Below are positions 1 through 6,733 of a DNA stretch of 7,419 nucleotides, in pieces. Made by a program: the position numbers and the translations under genes. The notes under the pieces are model-generated. The model searched no databases. It was not told the DNA's origin and saw only the letters and a program-made list of their open reading frames with translations. The stretch is from Bacteroidia bacterium. Its GTDB lineage: Bacteria > Bacteroidota > Bacteroidia > Bacteroidales > UBA12481. How positions within the stretch are numbered: position 1 is the first letter of the stretch; each line of letters opens with the position of its first letter. The stretch spans positions 1-7,419 of the forward strand of contig JAPLDV010000372.1 of assembly GCA_026391235.1 (NCBI GenBank). The letters run 5' to 3'.

Positions 1-2087
1 CTGACTATGTTGGTCTGTTTGGATATACCGGCACTACTGGTACTATACAGAATGTCGGTCTGGTAGGCGGCAGTATAGCGGGCAGAAACTATGTCGGTGG
101 ACTGATCGGGCAAAATGGCAGCACAGTCAATAATGCCTATGTCACGGGCAATGTTAGCGGCAGTCGAAGCTATGTGGGCGGGCTCATCGGATATAGTACC
201 GGCAGTGTCAGCAACTCTTACACCACAGGCACTGTAACAGGTGGTAGCGGCGCCTACGGCTATGTGGGCGGGCTCATCGGATATAGCACCGGCAATATCA
301 GCAACTCCTACACCACGGGAACTGTTAGTGGTCCCGGTACCACCGGATATGTCGGCGGGCTGGTCGGATATAACACCACCGGTGGTACGATCAGCATCAC
401 AAATTCCTATACTACGGGCAATGTTAGCGGTACTACTTGTGTGGGTGGGTTGGTTGGAAATGACACCACCACCGGTACCGGTACAATCAATATCACCAAT
501 TTCTATGCTACGGGCAATATCACCGGCACCGGCGATTACACCGGCGGGTTGATCGGATATAACGTATATAACGCTACCGGTACGATCAACATGACCGATT
601 CCTACGCCACCGGTACGATCAACGGCGTCAATTACACCGGCGGGCTGGGCGGGCGCAGCTTTGCCGTCATCACCAATTGCTACGCAACGGGCAATGTCAC
701 CGGCAGCGGTGATGAAACCGGCGGGCTGCTCGGGCGGCTCTCCTCCTACTCCATCCTCACCGATTCCTACGCCTCGGGCACAGTCACCGGCGCCGGCGAT
801 TACACCGGCGGACTGGTCGGGCGCAGCTATGCCAGCATGACCAATTGCTACGCCACGGGCACGGTCAACGGCGTCAATTACACTGGCGGGCTGGTCGGAT
901 GTAACGAATATTATACACCGACCGCATCTTACGGCACCATCGCCAATTCCTACGCTACAGGCAGTATCAGCAGTAGCGGCACCAACGTCGGCTGGCTGGT
1001 CGGGTTGAACAGCAATACGGTTACCAATAGCTACTGGGATACTGTGACAACTGGTACTCTCACTGGTATCGGCGGTGGTACCCTCACAGGGGCAACTCCC
1101 CTGACCACGGCACAGATGATGCAATCAGCAAATTTCAGCGGCTGGGATTTTGCCAATGATTGGTGGTTGAGTGCCGGCAATACCCGTCCCTTCCTGCGGA
1201 TGGAATACGAGACCAACATTATCAACGCCCACCAGTTGCAGCTGATGGCGCTGAATCCGGCAGCAAGCTACACTCTTGATAAGAACATTGACATGGCGGA
1301 GCTGACCAATCCCTCCGGGTTGTGGGGAACGCAAGACGCCACCCATATTACGACCATCACCACGAAATTTGTTCCCATCGGCACCAGCGGCGCGCCCTTC
1401 ACCGGTACGTTTAATGGACAGGGTTATACCATTACAAATTTTGCCGTCAACCGGCCTAGTGAAGACTATGTTGGTTTGTTTGGATATATAGGCAGCGGCA
1501 GTACCGTAAGTAATGTGGGATTGGCGGGGGGCAGCGTCATAGGCCAAAACAACGTTGGCGAACTGGCCGGATTCAATTATGGCACCATTACCAAAGGCTA
1601 CACCACCGGCAGTGCCAGCGGTACCTACGAAGTCGGCGGGCTGGTCGGGTTCAACGCCGGCAGCATCGCCCAATCCTATGCTACGGGCAGCGTGACCGGC
1701 GTCTATGACGACGTCGGCGGATTGGCCGGGGGTGATTATGGCACGATCACAAACTCCTATGCCCAGGGCAGTGTTACCGGTACCTCTAATGCATATTACG
1801 TTGGCGGGTTGGTCGGTTACATTACCAACGGCAGCATCAGCAACAGCTATGCCACGGGCAGCGTAAGCGGTACCCATGATGTTGGCGGGTTAGTCGGTGG
1901 CAAGGGAGGCAGCGGAGGCGGCACAACCAATTCTTTCTGGAATACGCAAACAACCGGGCAATCGTCAAGCGCAGGCGGTACAGGTTTGACCACGGCCGCA
2001 ATGCAAACCGCCACAACCTATACGAGTGCCGGATGGAGTACCAGTATCTGGAATATTGCGAACGGCAGTTATCCCACGTTGAAATAA
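1..2087 (+). CDS. GLUG-repeat filamentous adhesin, TpsA-like exoprotein (3' part)
   Basis: The reading frame is open from base 3 to the TAA at 2085-2087 (694 residues visible), so the start lies left of the window; the GTG at 174 is internal to the repeats. The protein is low in Cys and charged residues, rich in Gly, Thr, Ser, Asn and Tyr, and built from GLUG-type repeats (core VGGLVG or TGGLVG, then a spacer and NSYATG). About 11 repeats form a first module and about 5 a second, joined by a linker with Trp-rich and TFNGQGYTI-type segments. Such repeats are known in large surface or secreted adhesins of diderm bacteria and are expected to fold as a beta-helix. A TpsB transporter gene follows on the same strand 246 bases downstream, which suggests a two-partner secretion substrate. 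The TPS N-terminal secretion domain that would prove this is outside the window. The C-terminus (SYPTLK) shows no LPXTG, autotransporter barrel or other anchor. Confidence 0.85.
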   Translation, partial: DYVGLFGYTGTTGTIQNVGLVGGSIAGRNYVGGLIGQNGSTVNNAYVTGNVSGSRSYVGGLIGYSTGSVSNSYTTGTVTGGSGAYGYVGGLIGYSTGNISNSYTTGTVSGPGTTGYVGGLVGYNTTGGTISITNSYTTGNVSGTTCVGGLVGNDTTTGTGTINITNFYATGNITGTGDYTGGLIGYNVYNATGTINMTDSYATGTINGVNYTGGLGGRSFAVITNCYATGNVTGSGDETGGLLGRLSSYSILTDSYASGTVTGAGDYTGGLVGRSYASMTNCYATGTVNGVNYTGGLVGCNEYYTPTASYGTIANSYATGSISSSGTNVGWLVGLNSNTVTNSYWDTVTTGTLTGIGGGTLTGATPLTTAQMMQSANFSGWDFANDWWLSAGNTRPFLRMEYETNIINAHQLQLMALNPAASYTLDKNIDMAELTNPSGLWGTQDATHITTITTKFVPIGTSGAPFTGTFNGQGYTITNFAVNRPSEDYVGLFGYIGSGSTVSNVGLAGGSVIGQNNVGELAGFNYGTITKGYTTGSASGTYEVGGLVGFNAGSIAQSYATGSVTGVYDDVGGLAGGDYGTITNSYAQGSVTGTSNAYYVGGLVGYITNGSISNSYATGSVSGTHDVGGLVGGKGGSGGGTTNSFWNTQTTGQSSSAGGTGLTTAAMQTATTYTSAGWSTSIWNIANGSYPTLK
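3..1055 (+). repeat. GLUG repeat module 1
   Basis: The module opens with DYVGLFGYTG and NVGLVGGS and carries about 11 GLUG units of 20-35 residues before closing with NSYWDTVTTG. DNA identity between units is locally high: about 27 bases starting CTATGTGGGCGG are the same at 170-196 and 260-286, 90 bases apart, and the units near 619-665 and 790-900 share long near-identical runs. This points to growth by tandem duplication. Confidence 0.8.
1056..1463 (+). other. Inter-module linker of the adhesin
   Basis: This coding segment joins the two GLUG modules. It begins with a Thr/Gly stretch and TTAQMM, continues with FSGWDFANDWWL and RPFLRM, then a segment starting LQLMALNPAASYTLDKNID and ending in GTFNGQGYTITNFAV. 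Linkers of this kind (GWDF...W...P.L, then GTFDG-type) commonly precede a new GLUG array in these proteins. The remainder of a matching linker closes module 2, with a shortened C-terminal version (SAGWSTSIWNI...YPTL). Confidence 0.6.
1464..1959 (+). repeat. GLUG repeat module 2
   Basis: The module restarts with DYVGLFGYIG and NVGLAGGS, closely matching the start of module 1 (near bases 3-80) at protein and DNA level, then holds about five GLUG units and closes with NSFWNTQTTG, the counterpart of NSYWDTVTTG. The shared opening and closing signatures show the modules are paralogous duplications of one unit, with different numbers of internal repeats. Confidence 0.75.
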
Positions 2088-2333
2088 AATGATAGTTGAA
2101 ACCTGAAGAACAAGTACTAACTTCTTGCAAATATGATTTACGTTCAGGTCCGCAATCTGCTGCTAGTGGCTGCAGAAATACAACTATTTGTCCAGCATGC
2201 AGGAAGCAGTTAGTTTCCTAGCAAAAATTAAATGCTCAAGAACCATAAAAGGTTTTATATTTGCAATTGTAAAAATGAACGCAGTTTAAATGCATCTTTT
2301 CGCAAAATCATTTGTCAAATAAGGATTTAAAGA
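2088..2333. other. Spacer between exoprotein and tpsB genes
   Basis: No convincing gene is present. ACCTGAA at 2101-2107 and TTCAGGT at 2143-2149 form a perfect 7-base inverted repeat, and TCTGC/GCAGA at 2156-2176 form a small hairpin; neither is followed by a T-run, so they do not look like an intrinsic terminator. A weak sigma70-like pair (TTGCAA at 2261-2266 and TTTAAA at 2285-2290, 18-base spacer) could give tpsB its own promoter, but both boxes match consensus in only four of six positions. Without a clear terminator, read-through from the exoprotein gene is plausible. Confidence 0.4.
2321..2325 (+). promoter_or_regulatory. Ribosome binding site for tpsB (TTG start)
   Basis: AAGGA lies eight bases before the TTG at 2334. 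The frame from this TTG gives a textbook signal peptide directly (MLLFIRR, then a long hydrophobic run), which no later in-frame start would. This decides the start despite the rare codon. Confidence 0.6.
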
Positions 2334-4058
2334 TTGCTACTCTTTATCCGGAGAACATCTATTGTTGTAATTATTGTTTTTATCCTTTTTATTATCATTC
2401 TTAACTCTCCGGCATTGGCTCAGGAAAAAGCCGGCGAAGTACTTCAACAACTTGAAAAAAAAGAATTTGTCCCGCCACCAACTCCGGAAACACCCGTTAT
2501 CGAGAAAGGAGAAGAGGTAAAACAGCGGATACCATCCGGACCAAAAATTCTTATTAAAAAAATAAACATAACCGTTCAAAATAAAAAAGATAAACCTCTG
2601 CTGTCCTCAAAAACAATCGGAGCAATTACAGCCAAATATGAAAACAAGGAACTGGATCTGGCAGAGATGAATCAGATTGCCGAAGAAATAACGGCAAGCT
2701 ACCGCGCTGAAGGTTACATCATTGCTTATGCCTTCATCCCCCAACAGGAAATTAAAGAAGGGGTATTAGAAATAGGAGTCATTGAAGGGAAAACCGCAGA
2801 CATTACGGTAACCGGAAATAAATCCTTCAGCAGTGATTTCATCAGAAACCATCTGCAAATGATACAAAAAGATCCTTCTTTAAGACAAAGCACACTGGAA
2901 AGGGCATTGCTCATCCTCAACGAATATCCGTCGCTCAATGTAAAAGCGTCGTTGCAGTCCGGTAAAGAATTCGGAGAAACAGATGTCACTGCACAGGTAA
3001 AAGACAGTATGCCCATATCGGGCAGTCTTACTTATGACAACTTCGGTTCGGACGTAACCAGCAAAAGCAGATTGACCGCCGAATTCAACATCGGCAACTT
3101 GCTCACCAGCGGTGATTTTTTAATGTTCAGGGGCTTAACAGGGTTGGATAGAATTGATTTACAAAATCTCTCCTATGGCCGGGTAGATTATCAAATACCC
3201 GTAGCCTACCATGGAACCAAGGCAGGCATTTACTACTCTAACAGTGTCTATGAAGCCGGAGAGGAATACGCCATTCTCGATATTCATGGTAAAACGCATG
3301 TTGCAGGAATCTACGTTACCCATCCGCTAGTCAGAACGAGGGACACATCACTGGATGTCAAGTTAGGTTTTGACTACAAAGACATTTATGAATACATGCT
3401 TAATGAAACTCAGAGCCAGGATAAAATCAGAGTCGTTAATCTGGGACTGACTTACAATTTTGTGGATAATTTTTCCGGCAGAAACATTATCAGTTTCACC
3501 TACGATCAGGGGATAAGAGATATCTTTGGAGGAAACGGCGATAATGATCGGAGCACAAGCCGACTCAATGCCGACGGAGGATTCAATAAAGCTACTCTGG
3601 ATCTGGCACGAATCCAGAAACTCCCGGGTTACAATCACTTCATATTCAGAGCCTCCGGCCAGTATTCGAATGACGACCTGTTTGTAGCTGAGCAGTTCTT
3701 CCTTGGCGGGATGAGCAGTGTCCGGGGTTTCAAACCGTCGTCACAAAGCGGCGACAGGGGCTATACACTTTCAGGGGAACTTTACCTGGCGCCTCCGTAT
3801 CCTGAAGCAAAGATATTCGGTCAGAACCTCGGCGACACAATCAAGTTCGTTTTGTTTGCCGATCATGGTGGGGTATTCAAAAATGACATTCAGCCTGGCG
3901 AAGACAAGGTTAGTTATATGACCAGCATCGGCGCGGGTCTGAGGCTTTACGCCGGCAAATATTTTTCCGCGCGTATGGACTGGGCCGTCCCGAGAATAGA
4001 TGACCAATTCAAGACCAATCACTCAGAAACGTATGTGCAGGTAGCATTTAATTTTTAA
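2334..4058 (+). CDS. TpsB-type outer-membrane transporter (ShlB/FhaC/HecB family)
   Basis: The 574-residue protein fits the TpsB family, which exports a partner exoprotein from periplasm to cell surface through a 16-stranded beta-barrel. A signal peptide covers residues 1 to about 29 (Arg6-Arg7, hydrophobic core, SPALA). A Pro-rich segment (VPPPTPETP, 46-54) leads to a first POTRA domain (about 72-152, ending in the typical LEIGVIEGK) and a second (about 153-225, ITVTGNKSF onward). The barrel follows from about 228 (GSLTYDNFGS). The hallmark VRGF of the channel-lining L6 loop is at 463-466, after FFLGGMSS, and the FADHGG strand motif is at 508-513. The last residue is Phe, as needed for Bam-dependent assembly. 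It lies 246 bases downstream of the GLUG exoprotein on the same strand, so that protein is the probable substrate. Nothing essential appears missing. BamA-like proteins are excluded by domain count and family motifs. Confidence 0.93.
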   Translation: MLLFIRRTSIVVIIVFILFIIILNSPALAQEKAGEVLQQLEKKEFVPPPTPETPVIEKGEEVKQRIPSGPKILIKKINITVQNKKDKPLLSSKTIGAITAKYENKELDLAEMNQIAEEITASYRAEGYIIAYAFIPQQEIKEGVLEIGVIEGKTADITVTGNKSFSSDFIRNHLQMIQKDPSLRQSTLERALLILNEYPSLNVKASLQSGKEFGETDVTAQVKDSMPISGSLTYDNFGSDVTSKSRLTAEFNIGNLLTSGDFLMFRGLTGLDRIDLQNLSYGRVDYQIPVAYHGTKAGIYYSNSVYEAGEEYAILDIHGKTHVAGIYVTHPLVRTRDTSLDVKLGFDYKDIYEYMLNETQSQDKIRVVNLGLTYNFVDNFSGRNIISFTYDQGIRDIFGGNGDNDRSTSRLNADGGFNKATLDLARIQKLPGYNHFIFRASGQYSNDDLFVAEQFFLGGMSSVRGFKPSSQSGDRGYTLSGELYLAPPYPEAKIFGQNLGDTIKFVLFADHGGVFKNDIQPGEDKVSYMTSIGAGLRLYAGKYFSARMDWAVPRIDDQFKTNHSETYVQVAFNF

Positions 4059-4193
4059 CTTAATTGGTAGAGACCTGACGAAATAAAAGAAGTTACAATT
4101 TATTTACAAATGCAGCCCCTTGTCTTTACTTGCGGGCAATGAGAGCCACAAACTACTGTTTTAGAAGCGCCTGAATGCAAAACATTGCCGAAA

Positions 4194-4316
4194 CTATAAA
4201 TTATATTTTGCCTTGATTTCCTTTTCAGCCTGAAACCAGTCAGCGATATCATCGCTGGTAACGCCTGATTTTACCTGCTCCTGATAGAGTTCGTAAGCCC
4301 TTTTTTCAACCTCATG
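4194..4316 (-). pseudogene. DUF2934-like gene, 3' remnant
   Basis: Read on the minus strand, this stretch encodes about 40 residues ending at TAG (4194-4196). It contains EKRAYELYQEQ, then DDIADWFQAEKEI and KAKYNL. The pattern (RAYELY, a short linker, then DW-x-QAE-x-E) is that of DUF2934, a small domain of unknown function. There is no start codon in frame, and a stop (TAA) immediately precedes the similarity at 4317-4319, next to the end of the IS630 element. The 5' end has been lost, most likely through the insertion and later decay. The match is from memory of the family pattern, not a search. Confidence 0.6.
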
Positions 4317-4322
4317 TTATTA

Positions 4323-4348
4323 TAATAAATTCTAGTTGTAATGCAACA
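4323..4348 (+). repeat. IS630 left terminal inverted repeat
   Basis: It pairs with the reverse complement of 5419-5444. The best block is CTAGTTGT (4332-4339), followed by ATGCA (4341-4345) after one mismatch; 19 of 26 bases match. Confidence 0.75.
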
Positions 4349-4364
4349 TAATTAATGCTATTTT
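4336..4364 (+). promoter_or_regulatory. Candidate transposase promoter overlapping the left repeat
   Basis: TTGTAA (4336-4341) and TATTTT (4359-4364) are separated by 17 bases, each matching the sigma70 consensus at four of six positions. The pair starts inside the left inverted repeat and lies 36 bases before the transposase start, so transposase binding to its own end could repress transcription. The call rests on position and modest matches only. Confidence 0.35.
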
Positions 4365-4386
4365 ATTGCCACTCAAATAACATTTT

Positions 4387-4396
4387 GGGAGGTGAT
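4387..4396 (+). promoter_or_regulatory. Strong ribosome binding site of the IS630 transposase
   Basis: GGGAGGTGAT sits just before the ATG at 4400 and fixes the start there, not at the upstream in-frame ATG at 4355, which has no Shine-Dalgarno sequence and would add 15 unrelated residues. Confidence 0.75.
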
Positions 4397-4399
4397 GAC

Positions 4400-4894
4400 A
4401 TGGCAAGAACAAGTCGCGCAATCAACGAAGAGACAGCTGACATGGCGCGTGAGGCACTTGTTGGCATTAGGGAATCACAATTAGCCATTAAACTGCAAAC
4501 GATTATAAGTTGCGCAAAACATCCAGTGGAAACAGTGTCTTCTGTAATAGGAAAAGATCGGGTTACCGTTTGGCGATGGATTAGAGCGTTTAAAGATAAT
4601 GGTGTAGATGGATTGATGGATAAGCCAAAAGGACATAATCCGTCAAAGCTCAATGAAGATCAGCGGAAACAAATAACAGTATGGTTGGATACAGGAAATA
4701 ATTCCAAAGGAGAGCCAACCCACTGGACGTTGAAGAAACTTTCAATGGCCATTGAAGAAGAATATGGGATTAAGATCACAACGACACCTCTTTGGATTAC
4801 CATACAGTCAATGGGCTTTCGTCAAAAGGTGCCCCGTCAAACTCACGCCAGTGCGGATAAAGAAAAGCAGAATGCCTTTAAAAAAAATTATTAA
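4400..4894 (+). CDS. IS630-family transposase, N-terminal frame (DNA-binding part)
   Basis: This 164-residue frame holds the DNA-binding half of the transposase. A helix-turn-helix at about residues 43-66 (VETVSSVIGKDRVTVWRWI) is followed by GVDGLMDKPKGHNPSKL, the typical linker of IS630 proteins, and by a second winged-helix-like region (HWTLKKLSMAIEEEYGI, near 108-124). It ends with FKKNY and a TAA at 4892-4894, just after an A8 run, before the catalytic domain. Family members are usually about 340 residues, so this product alone lacks the DDE residues; a shift to the +1 frame at the A-run would give a 344-residue protein of normal length. Alone it might act as a repressor that binds the ends, which is inference. 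Confidence 0.85.
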   Translation: MARTSRAINEETADMAREALVGIRESQLAIKLQTIISCAKHPVETVSSVIGKDRVTVWRWIRAFKDNGVDGLMDKPKGHNPSKLNEDQRKQITVWLDTGNNSKGEPTHWTLKKLSMAIEEEYGIKITTTPLWITIQSMGFRQKVPRQTHASADKEKQNAFKKNY

Positions 4895-5435
4895 GCAAGC
4901 CGTTGATTATTTAAAAGACCCTGCCGGACTTGTCTTTTTTTATGATGAAGCAAGATTTGGCCTTCAACCCCAGATTGCTCGACAATGGGCACTACGGGGA
5001 AAAAGTGTCAGCGCTCCAATAAAAACTGGTTATAGCAATTTCTATCTTTATGCTGCGGTTGATCCAATGGGTGGTGAATGCTTTGTTCTGGAATTGCCAC
5101 GTGTGGATACGGAGATAGTGAATATATTCCTTAAGGAATTATCCGAAACATATTCAGAAAAAAATATTTTGTTAATTTGGGATCAGGCTGGTTATCACAG
5201 ATCAAAAGATTTACAGATACCAGCAAATATCGTGATTGAGCAGTTACCGCCTTATTCACCAGAGCTTAATCCGGCGGAGCGTTTATGGCGATGGTTAAGG
5301 CGTCACGCTTGTAGAAATCGTCTCTTTAAATCTCTAGATGAGCAAGCAGAAGCACTGGCTCAAACGATAAGAAATATAAGCGCTGAACAAATTGCTCAAA
5401 TGTGTGCCTGCAACTATTTGCTGCATGACAACTAG
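4872..5435 (+). CDS. IS630-family transposase, C-terminal frame (DDE catalytic domain)
   Basis: This frame carries the RNase H-like DDE domain that cuts and joins DNA at TA targets. The three acidic residues are visible: Asp in YDEARFG (codon 4944-4946), Asp in WDQAGYH (5181-5183) and Glu in SPELNPAERLW (5277-5279). The sequence is otherwise uninterrupted to the TAG at 5433-5435, which lies inside the right inverted repeat. The ATG at 4872 is given as a nominal start; the frame is also open back to an ATG at 4752, but similarity to the family begins only at the A8 run, and neither ATG has a good ribosome binding site. Expression is therefore expected as a fusion with the N-terminal frame. Either programmed slippage or a one-base indel could explain the split. 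Confidence 0.85.
   Translation: MPLKKIIKQAVDYLKDPAGLVFFYDEARFGLQPQIARQWALRGKSVSAPIKTGYSNFYLYAAVDPMGGECFVLELPRVDTEIVNIFLKELSETYSEKNILLIWDQAGYHRSKDLQIPANIVIEQLPPYSPELNPAERLWRWLRRHACRNRLFKSLDEQAEALAQTIRNISAEQIAQMCACNYLLHDN
4877..4887 (+). other. Slippery TTT-A8 run joining the transposase frames
   Basis: TTT followed by eight A residues (4880-4887) lies exactly where the two transposase frames must be joined. Going from the first to the second frame needs loss of one A in the mRNA, or a +1 shift in reading. The fused reading runs AFKK-IIKQAVDY with no gap in family similarity. Confidence 0.55.
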
Positions 5436-5444
5436 GAAATGATA
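5419..5444 (-). repeat. IS630 right terminal inverted repeat
   Basis: This is the reverse-complement partner of 4323-4348, with ACAACTAG at 5428-5435 as the best-matching block. The transposase stop codon lies within it. Confidence 0.75.
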
Positions 5445-5555
5445 TAATTTAGCCATTAAGTCAGCTTTGCTTATGCCTCTTAAAATAATCCGGCTCAAAG
5501 CCACTTCTTGGGCGCTGTACTCAAAGATTCCTTTTTAACTTCCTGTAAATGAGTG

Positions 5556-5602
5556 TTAATTATTTTTCATGGACATGCTTTCTTTCAATCGAAAATAATT
5601 AA
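5556..5602. repeat. AT-rich inverted repeat between converging genes
   Basis: TTAATTATTTT (5556-5566) and AAAATAATTAA (5592-5602) are perfect 11-base inverted copies with a 25-base loop. It lies between the converging transposase and methyltransferase genes. The stem is all A and T, so it would be a weak terminator; it may be a remnant of an older insertion or chance in AT-rich DNA. Confidence 0.4.
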
Positions 5603-5649
5603 ATAAGCGGCTTACTGAAAGCGTGAGCTATGATACATTCAGATTAATT

Positions 5650-5678
5650 CAAGGCTTATCTCTCAATGATAACGCTTG
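5650..5678 (-). terminator. Possible weak terminator hairpin after the methyltransferase gene
   Basis: Starting three bases beyond the stop codon on the minus strand, CAAG-CG-TTATC pairs with GATAA-GC-CTTG around a seven-base loop: two stems of four and five base pairs around a 2x2 internal loop. There is no clear U-run after it, so intrinsic termination is doubtful. Confidence 0.25.
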
Positions 5679-5681
5679 CCA

Positions 5682-6569
5682 TCAGGAGGTGCTGCACGAC
5701 GTCGCCTGCATGCCATTGCTCGGCCTCTGTATCGCGAAAGCATACACATCCTGATGGTTGTCCCAACCACGCTGTAAAAACATCGTTTCATCCCACCTAG
5801 CGAAGCCTCTTGCTATTTCACATATTCGCTGATGGGTGACAATTGAGATACCGTAGCCTGATTCATTCGGGTAATCGACGTATCCGTAGCCCTTAGATTT
5901 ATAGTCTCGAATTACCTTTTGTTGAGCTTCTTCCGAAAGTCCGTATATATTTGTCTTGCTCTGTATGCGTTCTACGGAACCTTTGCCGTGAGTAGTAAAA
6001 ATGCATAAACCTCGATCCGACAGATGATCATGGAAGAACTGAAGGAGATCATTCGCGGCTTGCTCATCGATGTGCGTTAACAAGGAGCCACACCAAATGA
6101 GGTCAAATCGCTTGGGCAGGTTCAAATCGCTTAAAGGTATCTTTGACAAAAGTGGGGTAGCGGAAAAATTTCGGTGACAGAAGTCCAAATCACTTATATC
6201 AATTTCTGCGGCAGTGATATCCGAATTAGGGAACCTTGCTTGCAGAAATCTTAGCACTCGCCCAGATCCACTCGGAAAATCGAGGATGGAGCCATTTGCA
6301 AATTCTTTACCAGCGGAATGAAGAGCTTCTTGAATGCAACGGCTGGCAGAAAGACCGACACAAAGATAATGGAAGGCTTTGCCTTCCATGTACATTGAGT
6401 CCCTGTCGTGGACTTGAAGTGAAATCTTTTTCAGAAGGATTTTCTCCTTATGTGTGAGATCCGGTGAAGATAGAAGGAGGCGCCTTGCACTGCGGAAGTC
6501 ACGTGCTTTTTTGGTGTCCTCAAGAGTCTCGTGTCTTAAATAGCGATAAACTTTTCTGAAGACTGTCAT
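5682..6569 (-). CDS. Class I SAM-dependent methyltransferase
   Basis: The 295-residue product has a class I (Rossmann-fold) methyltransferase core. Motif I, ILDFPSGSGR, is at 95-104 and binds the SAM methionine part; the acidic end of strand 2 is in AAEID (120-124); FDLIWCGSLLTHI (155-167) forms strand 4 and the following active-site loop; GLCIFTTHG (187-195) forms strand 5. The preceding segment (HYLCVGLSASRCIQEAL) is typical of a methyltransferase group often seen near glycan-synthesis genes. An N-terminal basic helical extension (1-57) and a C-terminal extension with YVDYPNESGYG lie outside the core. The ATG at 6567-6569 was chosen because AGGAG lies ten bases upstream; an in-frame TTG at 6621-6623 has no such site. 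The substrate cannot be told from sequence, and no partner gene adjoins it. It converges with the IS630 transposase. Confidence 0.85.
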   Translation of the reverse strand: MTVFRKVYRYLRHETLEDTKKARDFRSARRLLLSSPDLTHKEKILLKKISLQVHDRDSMYMEGKAFHYLCVGLSASRCIQEALHSAGKEFANGSILDFPSGSGRVLRFLQARFPNSDITAAEIDISDLDFCHRNFSATPLLSKIPLSDLNLPKRFDLIWCGSLLTHIDEQAANDLLQFFHDHLSDRGLCIFTTHGKGSVERIQSKTNIYGLSEEAQQKVIRDYKSKGYGYVDYPNESGYGISIVTHQRICEIARGFARWDETMFLQRGWDNHQDVYAFAIQRPSNGMQATSCSTS

Positions 6570-6619
6570 GAATCTATCTCTCCTATGCAAAACATTGTTT
6601 ATCTGGATCCTAATAATAT

Positions 6620-6733
6620 TCAAAATACCGCAAGATTCTCCGTATAAATCATCGGCAAAACATTTATTAGTTTTTCCATAACCATAGGATTATCAAATGG
6701 TTTCTTCAAATAGATCATTAAGCTGTCTGCCAT
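6620..6733 (-). pseudogene. Short frame resembling the C-terminal end of a response-regulator receiver domain
   Basis: From ATG 6731-6733 this reads 37 residues to TGA; the frame is open further upstream to a stop near 6804. The segment YLKKPFDNPMVMEKLINVL resembles the final strand and helix of CheY-like receiver domains, where Lys-Pro-Phe is conserved. The phosphorylated Asp and the rest of the domain are absent, and no ribosome binding site is seen, so it would be a remnant. It ends 50 bases before the methyltransferase start on the same strand. Chance resemblance is quite possible. Confidence 0.2.

Larger units (their letters stand above)
4323..5444 (+). mobile_element. IS630-family insertion sequence, complete
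   Basis: The element is about 1,122 bases, a usual size for IS630. Imperfect terminal inverted repeats match at 19 of 26 positions and enclose a single IS630-type transposase spread over two frames. TA dinucleotides flank both ends (4321-4322 and 5445-5446), consistent with the TA target duplication typical of this family. A shift of two bases outward or inward also gives TA on both sides, so the exact ends are uncertain by 2 bases. It separates the DUF2934-like remnant on the left from non-coding sequence on the right. Confidence 0.85.

Noticed and set aside
241..552. 103-codon frame overlapping the adhesin repeats in another frame
   Set aside because: It is a by-product of the repetitive GC-rich coding sequence; the adhesin frame is clearly the real one.
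1125..1877. 250-codon minus-strand frame opposite the adhesin
   Set aside because: Its periodic composition mirrors the GLUG repeats on the other strand; no recognisable family and no ribosome binding site considered convincing.
4059..4193. Search for a terminator after tpsB
   Set aside because: Only a weak GCCC/GGGC pairing is seen, without a T-run.
4175..6597. 13-base direct repeat ATGCAAAACATTG at 4175-4187 and 6585-6597
   Set aside because: One such match is expected about as often as not by chance in a window of this size, and nothing else at the two sites is alike.
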